The notes beneath the pieces were generated by a model. That model was given only the letters and a program-made list of their open reading frames with translations, did not search any database and was not told the DNA's origin. The position numbers were made by a program, and so were the translations under genes. Shown here one piece after another: positions 17,712 through 26,508 of a DNA stretch of 64,000 nucleotides; position 1 is the stretch's first letter; every line of letters starts with the position of its first letter. Origin of the DNA: Bradyrhizobium canariense (GTDB lineage Bacteria > Pseudomonadota > Alphaproteobacteria > Rhizobiales > Xanthobacteraceae); the NCBI RefSeq assembly GCF_900105125.1, contig NZ_LT629750.1, positions 7,529,001-7,593,000 of the forward strand, read 5' to 3'.

Positions 17712-18488
17712 TTGAGCCAGGAAATAACCGTCACCGAGCATGACGGCATCGCGCGTGTTTCGTTGAACAGGCCCGCCATACGCAATGCGGTGACGCTTGC
17801 GATGTGGCGCGAACTCGCGACCATTTTCTCCCGCTTTGCGCAAGACAAGGCTGTTCGCGCCGTCATATTGACGGGGGCTGGAAAGAACTTCAGCGTCGGC
17901 GCCGATATTTCGGAATTTGACTCCATCCGCGTCAACAAACGGCAGAGCGCCGATTACGAAGTCGCCGTCGATCAATGCTCGAACGCGATTGCGGAATTGC
18001 GAAAGCCGGTTATCGCGGCGATCTCCGGTTACTGTCTCGGCGGCGGGTGTCATCTTGCGCTCGCTTGCGACTTCCGGTTTGCCGATCGTAGCGCCGTGGT
18101 TGGAATTCCTTCCGCCAAGCTTTCCATCGTTTATGGCGTTCGCAGCGTGCAGCGGCTGCTGGCTTTGGCCGGAATCGCGAACGCCAAGCGGATTCTCTAT
18201 TCGGGTGACCGTTATGAGGCGAGTCAGGCACGGTCGATGGGCTTGCTCGATGAGGTCGTGGACCATGTTGAGATAGCGGCGGAACAATTTGCGGCAAAAC
18301 TTGCGAGCAATGCTCCACTGTCGATCGCCGGCGCCAAATTCATGCTGAATGGCCTGTCCACGGGATCAGGCGCCCTTGATCTTGCGCTCGCTCAGCAGAT
18401 GATCGATGCCGCTTCGGACAGCGAGGATTTCAAAGAGGGCAGGCGGGCGTTTGCGGAAAAGCGGCCCCCACTGTTTCGCGGAGAGTAA
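17712..18488 (+). CDS. Enoyl-CoA hydratase/isomerase family protein
   Basis: 258 residues with full crotonase features. Seen: the oxyanion-hole motif FSVGADISEFDS, GYCLGGGCHLALACDFRFAD and the segment VVGIPSAKLSIVYGVRSVQRL. The Glu of GGGxEL is His here (GGGCHL), so a simple hydratase mechanism is doubtful; hydrolase, isomerase or lyase activity on a CoA ester is possible. The TTG at 17712 is chosen because GGGGAGG lies about 8 nt before it and gives normal family length; an earlier in-frame start at 17664 has no ribosome site. It is the first gene of the molybdenum-hydroxylase operon, where it could act after hydroxylation, like HmfE in furoate breakdown. Confidence 0.82.
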   Translation: MSQEITVTEHDGIARVSLNRPAIRNAVTLAMWRELATIFSRFAQDKAVRAVILTGAGKNFSVGADISEFDSIRVNKRQSADYEVAVDQCSNAIAELRKPVIAAISGYCLGGGCHLALACDFRFADRSAVVGIPSAKLSIVYGVRSVQRLLALAGIANAKRILYSGDRYEASQARSMGLLDEVVDHVEIAAEQFAAKLASNAPLSIAGAKFMLNGLSTGSGALDLALAQQMIDAASDSEDFKEGRRAFAEKRPPLFRGE

Positions 18489-18541
18489 AGTCTGCACATG
18501 GCGCGCAGGCTGAACGGTACCAAGACCTTGGAGCAGCTTAT

Positions 18542-19417
18542 ATGAAGCCGGCCAGGTTCGACTATGTGGCGCCGACAACGCTGGATGCGGCGGTCGAGGC
18601 GCTCGCGGCTTCCAATGGCGATGGAAAAATTCTCGCCGGCGGTCAAAGCCTGATGCCGCTGTTGAACTTCAGGATGGCGCGACCGTCGATCCTGGTCGAC
18701 CTCAAGCGTATCGAGGGTCTGTCGTTCATTGACGTGCGTGGCGACAAGGTCGTGATCGGTGCGCTGACGCGGCATTGCGAGATCGAAAGATCTCCATTGA
18801 TCGCATCGAAGCTGCCGGTCATGTCGGCGGCGATGCGGTATGTCGCGCATCTTGCGATACGCAACCGGGGTACCATCGGCGGCAGCCTGTCACATGCCGA
18901 CCCGGCGGCCGAACTGCCCATGCTCGCGGTGTTCTATGATGCAACGATCATTGCTCAGGGCCCGTCGGGCCGGCGCAAAATCCCCGCCGGAGAATTCTTT
19001 ATCGATGCGCTTGCGAACTGCCTCGAACCGGACGAGATCGTTGTCGAAATCGAATTTCCGCTTTTGACCAGGCACAATGGCTGGGGGTTTGAAGAAGTCT
19101 CGCGCCGTTTCGGCGATTTTGCGCTCGCCTGCATCGCAGTTTCGATCGAGCGCAGGGGTCGCAAGATCGTCGACGCCCGCGTCGCCGTGATGGGGGTCGC
19201 GGAGACGCCGCTGCGGCTCAAAATGGCCGAACGGGCCCTGTGTGAAGCGGAGATCGATTCCGCCGCGACCGGGAGGTTCGCGGATGTCTTGCGATCGAAT
19301 GTCGCGCCGAACACCGACATTCACGCCTCATCCGACTATCGCCGCCGTTTGGTGGGCGCGCTCGCCGAGAAAGCCTTGACGGCTGCATTGCATCGCGCGG
19401 GCGAAGGCTCGTCATGA
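18542..19417 (+). CDS. Molybdenum hydroxylase FAD-binding (medium) subunit, CoxM/XdhB-like
   Basis: 291 residues, typical medium-subunit length. Seen: KILAGGQSLMPLLNFRMARP, the first FAD-binding motif, and RNRGTIGGSLSHADPAAELP, the second, followed by the CO-dehydrogenase flavoprotein C-terminal domain. It passes electrons from the 2Fe-2S subunit to FAD and an acceptor. It overlaps the next gene by ATGA and belongs to the same operon as the small and large subunits. Confidence 0.92.
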   Translation: MKPARFDYVAPTTLDAAVEALAASNGDGKILAGGQSLMPLLNFRMARPSILVDLKRIEGLSFIDVRGDKVVIGALTRHCEIERSPLIASKLPVMSAAMRYVAHLAIRNRGTIGGSLSHADPAAELPMLAVFYDATIIAQGPSGRRKIPAGEFFIDALANCLEPDEIVVEIEFPLLTRHNGWGFEEVSRRFGDFALACIAVSIERRGRKIVDARVAVMGVAETPLRLKMAERALCEAEIDSAATGRFADVLRSNVAPNTDIHASSDYRRRLVGALAEKALTAALHRAGEGSS

Positions 19418-19896
19418 CCATCCCTATCGCAGTGACGGTCAATGGCACGGTGCAGGAGGTGCAAAATGTCGAGCCGCGCCTGCTGCTGTCGGATTTTCTC
19501 CGCGAGACTCTGGGGCTGACGGGCACGCATGTCGGCTGCGAACACGGCGTCTGCGGCGCCTGCACCGTCCTGATGAACGGAGACAGTGTCCGCTCCTGCC
19601 TCACGCTTGCGGTGCAGGCCGACGGTGCTGAAATCGTGACAGTCGAGGGATTGGGAACGCCGGAAGCCCTCAACGTGCTGCAAACCCAGTTCAGGGAGCA
19701 TCACGGCCTGCAATGCGGGTTCTGCACGCCGGGGATGCTGATGACTGGCGAAGACCTGCTTCGCAAATATCCGCTCGCCAGCGACGACGACATCAGGGAG
19801 GGGCTGTCGGGCAATCTCTGCCGCTGCACCGGATACCAGAACATCGTTGCGGCGATTCGATCCGCCGCGGCGTTGCGCAACAAGGAGCCTTCATGA
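19414..19896 (+). CDS. Molybdenum hydroxylase 2Fe-2S (small) subunit, CoxS/XdhC-like
   Basis: 160 residues with both clusters intact: Cys42, Cys47, Cys50 and Cys62 for the plant-type [2Fe-2S] centre, and Cys101, Cys104, Cys136 and Cys138 (QCGFCTPGM...CRCTGY) for the second centre next to the molybdopterin. It carries electrons from the Mo site to FAD. Its start overlaps the FAD-subunit stop (ATGA) and its own stop overlaps the lactonase start in the same way, so the three are translationally coupled. Confidence 0.94.
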   Translation: MTIPIAVTVNGTVQEVQNVEPRLLLSDFLRETLGLTGTHVGCEHGVCGACTVLMNGDSVRSCLTLAVQADGAEIVTVEGLGTPEALNVLQTQFREHHGLQCGFCTPGMLMTGEDLLRKYPLASDDDIREGLSGNLCRCTGYQNIVAAIRSAAALRNKEPS

Positions 19897-20654
19897 AGCT
19901 GAATTTTCTGCCGGCCGGCCGCGTTCGCATGAAGAAGGGCATCTATATTCCCGGCGCGGATCGGAGTGAAACGATCGAGCTGCCGGTGAGCAGTGCGCTG
20001 ATCAGGCACAAGCAGGGCAATGTGCTGTTCGATACCGGCTGCCATCCGTCGGTTGTCGACCATGCCGAGGAACGCTGGGGCGCGCTCGCCTGGGTGATGA
20101 CCCCGATCATGAGCGCGGACGAGATGCTGATGCCAAGTCTGGCCTGCCTCGGCGTCAACCCCGAAGACATCGACGTGGTGGTGAATTCGCATTTTCACCC
20201 CGATCATTGCGGCTGCAATCAATTCTTCAAGAAGGCAACGTTCTACGCGCACGCCAAGGAAGTCGAAGCCGCCAACGCGGCCGGCGCGGAATCCTCCGGC
20301 TATCTTCGCGCCGATTGGGATTGTGGCCAGCCGACGCAAATGGTGGAAGGCGAAAAGGATTTGTTCGGCGATGGCAGCGTGGTGTTGATCCCGCTGCCGG
20401 GGCATACGCCGGGGATGCTCGGCGCGCTGGTCAATCTCGATCGCGACGGCCCGTTCCTGCTGGCTTCCGACTCGATCAGCCTGCGGCAAAGCCTCGATAC
20501 CGATACGGTGCCACGGAACACCTGGAATGCCGATCTGCTGCTGCAGTCCTACCAGGAGGCGCGGCGGATCGAAAAATCGGGCGCGACCGTGATCTGCGGC
20601 CATGACGATGCGCAGTGGCAAAGCCTGCGCAAGGGAAACGAGGGATATGAGTAA
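19893..20654 (+). CDS. Metallo-beta-lactamase-fold hydrolase, AHL-lactonase-like
   Basis: 253 residues. Seen: the zinc motif SHFHPDHCG (His100, His102, Asp104, His105), His171 in PLPGHTPGM, Asp193 in LLASDS and His237 in CGHDD, a complete dinuclear site, with the N-terminal VLFDTGC strand of the N-acyl-homoserine lactonase family. It sits between the small and large hydroxylase subunits and overlaps both (ATGA with the former, 8 bp with the latter). This argues that it opens a lactone made in the pathway rather than quenching quorum signals. The true substrate is unproven. Confidence 0.85.
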   Translation: MKLNFLPAGRVRMKKGIYIPGADRSETIELPVSSALIRHKQGNVLFDTGCHPSVVDHAEERWGALAWVMTPIMSADEMLMPSLACLGVNPEDIDVVVNSHFHPDHCGCNQFFKKATFYAHAKEVEAANAAGAESSGYLRADWDCGQPTQMVEGEKDLFGDGSVVLIPLPGHTPGMLGALVNLDRDGPFLLASDSISLRQSLDTDTVPRNTWNADLLLQSYQEARRIEKSGATVICGHDDAQWQSLRKGNEGYE

Positions 20655-23049
20655 GGACAGCCTGGCTCATCCGTCGGATATCCTGCGGCCGCGTCACGTC
20701 GGATCACCGATCAAGCGCACGGAGGATCCGCGACTCCTGACCGGGAGCGGCGAATACACCGCCGATCGCAAGCCGGATCGCGCTCTGCATGTCGCGTTTC
20801 GCCGCAGTGAGCAATCGCATGCGCGAATTTTGCGCATCGACACTACGGCGGCTCAAGCGGTCCCCGGCGTGGTCGCGGTATTGACGGCGGAAAACGTCGC
20901 CGACGATTTCAAGCCGGTGATTCCGTTTTCGCGAATGCCGAATTACTACGCGACGCCGATTGTGCCGCTGGCGTCCGGCAAGGTCCGCTATGTCGGCGAG
21001 GCTGTGGTGGCGGTGATCGCGACGTCGCGCTACCTCGCCGAAGACGCGCTGGAATTGATCGAGATCGACTATGAGCCGCTGGGCGCGGTCGCGCGGGCCG
21101 AGCGTGCCGCTGCAAAGGATGCCCCGCTGCTGCATGAAGAGGCCGGCACCAACGTTCTGATTTCTCGCGAATTCAAGAAGGGTGATGCTGCCGCCGACAT
21201 GAAGGCCTCGACGGTGCGGGTGAGCGGCCGCTTCGAGATGACGCGCAAGGCGCCGCTGGCGATGGAGCCGCGAAGCTACACCGCCGAGTATGACGCCAAA
21301 CGCAGGGCGATCACGCTCTACACCTCGTCGAATATTCCCGGCATCGTCCGCGATGCCATTTCAGAATCGCTGGACCTGCCCGGTAATCGCCTGCGGGTGA
21401 TCGCGCCTGATGTCGGCGGAAGTTTTGGATCGAAAGGCTCGCTCTATCCGGAAGAGCTCTTCATGTGCATCGCCGCCCGGAAGCTCGGCCGTTCGCTGAG
21501 ATGGACGGCGGATCGCCTGGAGGATGTCAGCAGCAGCAGCCAGGCGTTCGCGGAAGTCGTCGAAGCCGAGATGGGTTTTGACAGGGACGGCCACGCTGTC
21601 ACGTTGCAGGCGGATGTGATCGGAGATGTCGGCGCCTACTCGATCTATCCCTGGACCTGCGGCCTTGAGACCGTGCAGGTCGTGAGCTTCCTGCCGGGCC
21701 CTTATAAGATCGGTTCCTATCGTGGGGCCGTTCGCGGCGTCGCCACCAGCAAGCCGCCGACTGGTCCTTATCGCGGAGTAGGGCGGCCGATTTCGACCTT
21801 TGTGACCGAACGGCTGATGGACATGGGGGCGAAGGCGCTCGGTCTTGATCCCCTGGAAATCCGGCGGCGCAATCTGGTTCGGGCCGAGGAATTTCCCTAC
21901 CGGATCGCATCCGGAATCATCTGGGACAAGACCGGGTTCATCGAGTGCCTCGATGCGGTTGCGGGAGCCGCCGACTATGCCGGGCTCCGCGCGCAGCAGC
22001 TTGACGCGCGCAAGGGTGGACGGCTGTTCGGCATTGGTCTTGCCACCTACGCGGAATTGACCGGAATAGGATCGCGCATCGCGGTGGCGCCGGGAATGCC
22101 GATCAACACTGGCTCGGAGACCGCCAAGATCCGCATCGACGCGACCGGATCGATCACGGCGGCATTCGGCGTCGCGTCGCACGGGCAGGGACTTGAAACG
22201 ACGCTGGCGCAAATCATCGCCGATGACCTCGGCGCCAGGTTCGAGGATATCCGCGTCATTCAGGGCGACAGCGACGCGGTGCCGATGTCGACCGGCACCT
22301 ATGCCAGCCGCAGCGCGGTGCTCGGCGGCGGCGCGGCCAAGCACGCCTCGCGGTTGCTGCGCGAGAAAATCAGGCGGGTCGCCTCGCATTTGCTCGAAGC
22401 CAACCAGGACGACATCGAAATCGAAAACGGCATCGCCAGGGTCGGCGGCACCGACCGCATGGTTACGTTCAAGCAGATATCGAAGGCGGTCTATTCCGAC
22501 ATGAAGACGCTGCCGGTCGATGCGCGCGAAGAGCTCGAAGCCAGCTACACCTACGATCCCATCAATGGGACCACGGCTTGCGCCACGCATCTCGCCGTGG
22601 TCGAGGTTGATCCCGTCAGCTGCTTTGTCCGGATCCACAAATATGTCGTCGCCGAGGACTGCGGAAGAATCATCAATCCCATGATCGTGGATGGCCAGGT
22701 CCACGGCGGCGTGGCGCAGGGAATTGGCGCGGCGCTATACGAGGAGCTGATCTACGACGACGAAGGTCAGCTTCTGACCGCCAGTCTCGTCGACTATGTC
22801 ATTCCTTCGGCGCCGGAAGTGCCGCTGATGGATGTGGTCCATATCGAAAGTGAATCGGCCGTTGCCGGCGGATTCCGCGGCATGGGCGAGGGGGGCACGA
22901 TCGGAGCCCCGGCTGCGATTGCGAATGCGATCGCGGATGCGCTGTTACCGCTCGATATCGAAGTCTCCATACTCCCAATGACTCCAGAGCGCATCTTCAG
23001 GCTCATGGAGCAAGCAAGCCTCAAAGCTAAAGGAAAGACCGATGATTGA
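20647..23049 (+). CDS. Molybdenum hydroxylase large (molybdopterin) subunit, CoxL form-II-like
   Basis: 800 residues. Seen: VGSPIKRTEDPRLLTGSGEY at the N-terminus, DVGGSFGSKGSLYPEE for molybdopterin binding, GPYRGVGRP where form-I CO dehydrogenases have AYXCSFR and form II have AYRGAGR, ASHGQGLETTLAQI, and GMGEGGTIGAPAA with the catalytic Glu. The motif excludes true CO dehydrogenase and places it with xanthine-dehydrogenase-like hydroxylases that oxidise C-H bonds of heterocycles, aldehydes or aroyl-CoAs using water. ATG 20647 follows a GAGGG site and overlaps the lactonase stop. Confidence 0.92.
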   Translation: MSKDSLAHPSDILRPRHVGSPIKRTEDPRLLTGSGEYTADRKPDRALHVAFRRSEQSHARILRIDTTAAQAVPGVVAVLTAENVADDFKPVIPFSRMPNYYATPIVPLASGKVRYVGEAVVAVIATSRYLAEDALELIEIDYEPLGAVARAERAAAKDAPLLHEEAGTNVLISREFKKGDAAADMKASTVRVSGRFEMTRKAPLAMEPRSYTAEYDAKRRAITLYTSSNIPGIVRDAISESLDLPGNRLRVIAPDVGGSFGSKGSLYPEELFMCIAARKLGRSLRWTADRLEDVSSSSQAFAEVVEAEMGFDRDGHAVTLQADVIGDVGAYSIYPWTCGLETVQVVSFLPGPYKIGSYRGAVRGVATSKPPTGPYRGVGRPISTFVTERLMDMGAKALGLDPLEIRRRNLVRAEEFPYRIASGIIWDKTGFIECLDAVAGAADYAGLRAQQLDARKGGRLFGIGLATYAELTGIGSRIAVAPGMPINTGSETAKIRIDATGSITAAFGVASHGQGLETTLAQIIADDLGARFEDIRVIQGDSDAVPMSTGTYASRSAVLGGGAAKHASRLLREKIRRVASHLLEANQDDIEIENGIARVGGTDRMVTFKQISKAVYSDMKTLPVDAREELEASYTYDPINGTTACATHLAVVEVDPVSCFVRIHKYVVAEDCGRIINPMIVDGQVHGGVAQGIGAALYEELIYDDEGQLLTASLVDYVIPSAPEVPLMDVVHIESESAVAGGFRGMGEGGTIGAPAAIANAIADALLPLDIEVSILPMTPERIFRLMEQASLKAKGKTDD

Positions 23050-23791
23050 TCTCAAGGGACGTGTTGCTCTGGTGACCGGCGGCGGCAGGGATGTCGGCGC
23101 GGCTATTTCAAAGACGTTGGCCGAAAACGGCGCCGCCGTTGCGGTGAACTATCACGGATCGAAGGCGGACGCCGAGAACGTGGTCAGCGAGATCGAAAAG
23201 GCCGGTGGCAAGGCCAAGGCCTATCAGGCGGATGTTTCCGATGCTGCCGTGGTCAAGGACATGGTCGACCGGGTCAAGGCCGACTTTGGCGGGCTCGATA
23301 TTCTCGTCAACAATGCCGGCCTCGTGTTCCGCAAGCGCTTCAGCGAAACCACGCCGGAAGACTGGCGCAAGCAGATCGATACCTGCTTGTATGGCGCGCT
23401 GAACTGCTGCCACAGCGCGGGACCGCTGCTTGAGGCATCGGGAAACGGCCGCATCATTTCGATCATGGGCGATTCATCAAGGGTCGGCGAGTCCGGCCTG
23501 GCGCTGGCCGCCGCGTCGCGCGCCGGCACCATCGCGCTGATGAAATCGCTGGCCCGCGAGATGGGACGATCGGGCGTGACCGCCAACTCGATCGCGCTTG
23601 GCCTGATCGAAACCGCGCATGACAGCGCCTGGGTCGAGGCGAACCGTGAGAAACTGGTCAAGGCCTATGCGATCCGGCGGCTTGGCCGCCCCTCCGACGT
23701 CGCACCGATGGTCGCCCTCTTGGCATCCGACGCTGGCAGCTGGATCACCGGACAGGTCTTCAGCATCAGCGGCGGATTCACCATGATTTAG
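23042..23791 (+). CDS. SDR-fold protein lacking the catalytic triad
   Basis: 249 residues with an intact Rossmann fold: VTGGGRDVGAAISK, ADVSDAA, and LVNNAGLVF. The classical SDR catalytic residues are absent. Aligning around GRIISIMG and AAASRAGT puts Gly141 where Ser is normal, Ala154 for Tyr and Arg158 for Lys. The C-terminus VFSISGGFTMI is normal. It therefore probably binds NAD(P) but does not catalyse a standard redox reaction; it may be regulatory, structural or use other residues. It overlaps the large-subunit gene by 8 bp, so it is retained in the operon and not a decaying gene. Confidence 0.85.
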   Translation: MIDLKGRVALVTGGGRDVGAAISKTLAENGAAVAVNYHGSKADAENVVSEIEKAGGKAKAYQADVSDAAVVKDMVDRVKADFGGLDILVNNAGLVFRKRFSETTPEDWRKQIDTCLYGALNCCHSAGPLLEASGNGRIISIMGDSSRVGESGLALAAASRAGTIALMKSLAREMGRSGVTANSIALGLIETAHDSAWVEANREKLVKAYAIRRLGRPSDVAPMVALLASDAGSWITGQVFSISGGFTMI

Positions 23792-23804
23792 AGCGGGGCG
23801 GATC

Positions 23805-25346
23805 ATGTTGCACGTCAACCTGATAGAACCGGTATCGAAATTACTGGCGCGTCATGCCCGGGAGCGGCCGGAGCAGGTCGCATTCTCCGATGCGTCGCGC
23901 TCGATCAATTACGCCGAGCTCGCCCAGCGCACGGCGTCGATCGCGGCCAGTTTCTCCAAGGCGGGAATCCGCGAGGGCGACAAGGTCGGCATCTACCTGC
24001 CGAACAGCGTTGACTGGATCGAGGCGTGTTTCGCCGGTCTGCGCGCCGGCGCGGTTCTGGTTCCCATCAGTTACGACGCGGTGGAAGGCGAGATCAGCTA
24101 TCGGTTGTCCGACGCCGGCTGTCGTGCGCTGATTACCACCGCTGCCCGCAAGGACCTGATCGCGAAGATTGCGCGCGAGGAGGGCAGCTCGCTCGCGGTC
24201 ATCTATGCCGGCAAGGATGCGCCGCAGGCCGGCCCGGCGATGGCCGCTCTCGCTGAAGACAGCGATGCGCGTCCGCTCGATCCTGAAAGCATCGATCACG
24301 CCTCTTTCATCATCTACACATCAGGCACGACCGGACGGGCCAAGGGCGTGCTGCTGTCGCTGCGCGGCATGTTGTGGATCGCCGCATCATGCTGGGTGCC
24401 GATCTGCGGGCTTAGCGACAAGGACGTCGTGCTGTCGCCATTGCCGCTGTTTCATTCCTACGGCCTGAATCTGTCCGTGCTCGGCGTTCTCGCCGTCGGC
24501 GCCAGCGAGCATATTCTGGAAAAATTCTCGCCGCAGCAGGTGCTGGAATTGATGCAGACCGGCAGATATTCGGTCTTTCCGGGCGTGCCGACGATGTTTC
24601 ATTATCTGTTGCAGCGCGCGCAGGAGAGCGGCGTCGATCAGCTCGGCAACATCAGGCTTTGTATCTCGGCCGGCGCGATCATGCCGGCAACCCTGAACAA
24701 GGCTTTCGAGGACCGGTTTGGAAAGCCGCTGCTCGACGGTTACGGCATCACCGAAACCTCGACGATGGTCACCATGAACTGGCTGAACGGCGCGCGGCCG
24801 TTGGGATCCTGCGGTCTGCCGGTGCCGGGCCTGGCGGTAAGGATCGTCGATCCATCGTCACGTGAAGATGTGCCGTTCGGCGGCGAGGGTGAACTGATCG
24901 TGCGCGGCCCGAACCTGATGATGGGATACCACAACAAGCCGGCCGAGACGGCGTCGGCGCTGCGCAAGGGCTGGTATCACACCGGCGACCTCGCCAAATC
25001 GGACGCGTCCGGTTACCTGACCATCACCGGCCGTATCAAGGAACTGATCATCAGGGGCGGACAGAATATCGCGCCCGCCGAAATCGAGGAGGTCGTTGCG
25101 CGCCATCCGCAAATAACCGATTGCGCGGTGGTCGGCATCCAGCACGCGACGCTCGGCGAGGTGCCTTGCTTGTTCGTGGTGGCGAAGAACGGCGAGATCG
25201 ACGTCGCCTCGCTGCTGGAGCATTGCCGCGCGCACCTGTCATCTTACAAGATTCCGGAAGCGACGCATCTCGTGCCGGAAATCCCGCGAACGGGTTCGGG
25301 CAAGATCATGCGCTTCAAGCTGGTCGAAGCGTTGAACCGGATGTGA
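23805..25346 (+). CDS. Acyl-CoA ligase (class I adenylate-forming enzyme)
   Basis: 513 residues. Seen: the P-loop IIYTSGTTGRAKGV at 169-182, GYGITETSTMV (A5), WYHTGDLAKSD (A7), GRIKELIIRGGQNIAPAEIEE (A8) and the C-terminal catalytic Lys500 in TGSGKIMRFKL. It activates a carboxylic acid with ATP and forms its CoA thioester. As the last operon gene it most likely supplies the CoA ester that the molybdenum hydroxylase and crotonase act on. Its close relatives include fatty-acid and aryl-CoA ligases, and the substrate cannot be told from sequence. ATG 23805 follows GGGGCGG. Confidence 0.9.
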   Translation: MLHVNLIEPVSKLLARHARERPEQVAFSDASRSINYAELAQRTASIAASFSKAGIREGDKVGIYLPNSVDWIEACFAGLRAGAVLVPISYDAVEGEISYRLSDAGCRALITTAARKDLIAKIAREEGSSLAVIYAGKDAPQAGPAMAALAEDSDARPLDPESIDHASFIIYTSGTTGRAKGVLLSLRGMLWIAASCWVPICGLSDKDVVLSPLPLFHSYGLNLSVLGVLAVGASEHILEKFSPQQVLELMQTGRYSVFPGVPTMFHYLLQRAQESGVDQLGNIRLCISAGAIMPATLNKAFEDRFGKPLLDGYGITETSTMVTMNWLNGARPLGSCGLPVPGLAVRIVDPSSREDVPFGGEGELIVRGPNLMMGYHNKPAETASALRKGWYHTGDLAKSDASGYLTITGRIKELIIRGGQNIAPAEIEEVVARHPQITDCAVVGIQHATLGEVPCLFVVAKNGEIDVASLLEHCRAHLSSYKIPEATHLVPEIPRTGSGKIMRFKLVEALNRM

Positions 25347-25349
25347 GAT

Positions 25350-26396
25350 CTAGCTGATCGAGCGCGGACCCAGGGCGCCAAAAGCCTTGGGATCGTACGT
25401 CAGCTTGTATTTCATGTCGGCGGCGATGATCGGCTTCTTGCAATGGTCGCAGATCACTGCTGCGAAGAAATCATGTCCGCAGGTCAGATGCTTCAACGCC
25501 AGCGGAGGCTTGTTGGCGGCCAGCCAGCGATCGCCCCATCGCAGCATCGCAACGAACGGGCCATACAGGTCCAGTCCCATGTCGGTCAGAAGATATTCAT
25601 AGCGGTCGGGCGCGTTCTGATAGAGACGCCGATGAAACACGCCGCTCGCCACCAGCCGCGACAGCCGGTCGGTCAGAATATTAGGAGCGATGGCAAGCTC
25701 GGACTGGATCTTGTCGTAGCGACGGTTGCCGAAAAACGCTTCCCGCACCACCATGAAGCTCCATTTGTCGCCGATGATTTCAAGCGCCCGCGACACCGAA
25801 CTCGGCCGTCCCAGTGAAAACCGGCTGCCATCCGAAGCGCGGCGAGTGTTGCGGCCAGCCTTGGCCGGACGTCGCCCCGCACCGGGGCCGTCGCGATACT
25901 TCACGTCCCTCGCGTTGAGCTTTTCGCCGCAGCTTGAGCAGGCCACATAAGGATGGCTCTCGCAGCCGCATGTCATGTGAACCAAGGTCAGCGGCGGCGC
26001 TTTCCCGGCTGTAAGCCAGCGATCGCCGAACTGCATCAACGCGATGAAGCTCGGATAAAGATCAAACCCCATCTTGGTCAGCCGGTATTCCCGGCGTTGC
26101 GAACCCGGCGTTGCGACCTGCCGGAAAATCGACAGCCGCGTCAATTTTCGCAGCCTGTCGGTGAGCGTCGCGCGGGGAATGCCGAGCGCGGCGCGAAAGG
26201 CCTCGAACGTCTGGGTGCCGAAAAACGCTTCGCGGATGATCAGGAACGCCCAGGCATCGGAAACAACGTCCAGCGTTCGCGCGACGGAGCAATTTCTTTC
26301 CGTGCGCGCAGCCTTGCCCGCGCCCCGAGCTTTGGAAAGAACCGGACGCGCGGCTGGCCTTTCTCGCTGGATTTTGGCGTTCGCAGAGCGGGGCAT
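25350..26396 (-). CDS. Duplicated HxlR-family regulator with Cys-rich ribbon in each half
   Basis: 348 residues made of two HxlR units (about 35-135 and 198-298). Each has an HTH (IPRATLTDRLRKL; IAPNILTDRLSRL), a wing (RREYRLTKMG; RYEYLLTDMG) and a WGDRW/FGDRW helix. Each is followed by a short Cys cluster: Cys143, Cys145, Cys153, Cys156 in the first half and Cys306, His308, Cys316, Cys319 in the second, resembling small zinc ribbons. The usual HxlR N-terminal Cys is kept in half 1 (Cys36) and lost in half 2. It converges on the ligase gene with 3 bp between stops and diverges from the binding-protein gene. It probably controls both flanking units through the 20-bp element. Confidence 0.88.
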   Translation of the reverse strand: MPRSANAKIQRERPAARPVLSKARGAGKAARTERNCSVARTLDVVSDAWAFLIIREAFFGTQTFEAFRAALGIPRATLTDRLRKLTRLSIFRQVATPGSQRREYRLTKMGFDLYPSFIALMQFGDRWLTAGKAPPLTLVHMTCGCESHPYVACSSCGEKLNARDVKYRDGPGAGRRPAKAGRNTRRASDGSRFSLGRPSSVSRALEIIGDKWSFMVVREAFFGNRRYDKIQSELAIAPNILTDRLSRLVASGVFHRRLYQNAPDRYEYLLTDMGLDLYGPFVAMLRWGDRWLAANKPPLALKHLTCGHDFFAAVICDHCKKPIIAADMKYKLTYDPKAFGALGPRSIS

Positions 26397-26508
26397 CGTG
26401 GAAGATCTGTTTCGCGGTGGCTCGGAGGGAGATGAGGTGCGATCTAAAAACGCACCCGGAAAACTGTCTCTACACCATCAACCCGATTGACAGGCAAAAA
26501 AACTTCAG

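Noticed and set aside
19893..20654. Naming the lactonase as a quorum-quenching AHL lactonase (AiiA/AttM)
   Set aside because: Fold and zinc motif agree, but its overlap with hydroxylase subunit genes points to a pathway role; no AHL system is nearby.
21361..22704. 447-codon minus-strand frame within the molybdopterin subunit gene
   Set aside because: Antisense shadow with no domain; the plus-strand gene has complete molybdopterin motifs.
20647..23049. Calling the molybdenum hydroxylase a CO dehydrogenase
   Set aside because: The AYXCSFR active-site loop of form-I CoxL is absent; GPYRGVGR is form-II/xanthine-dehydrogenase-like.
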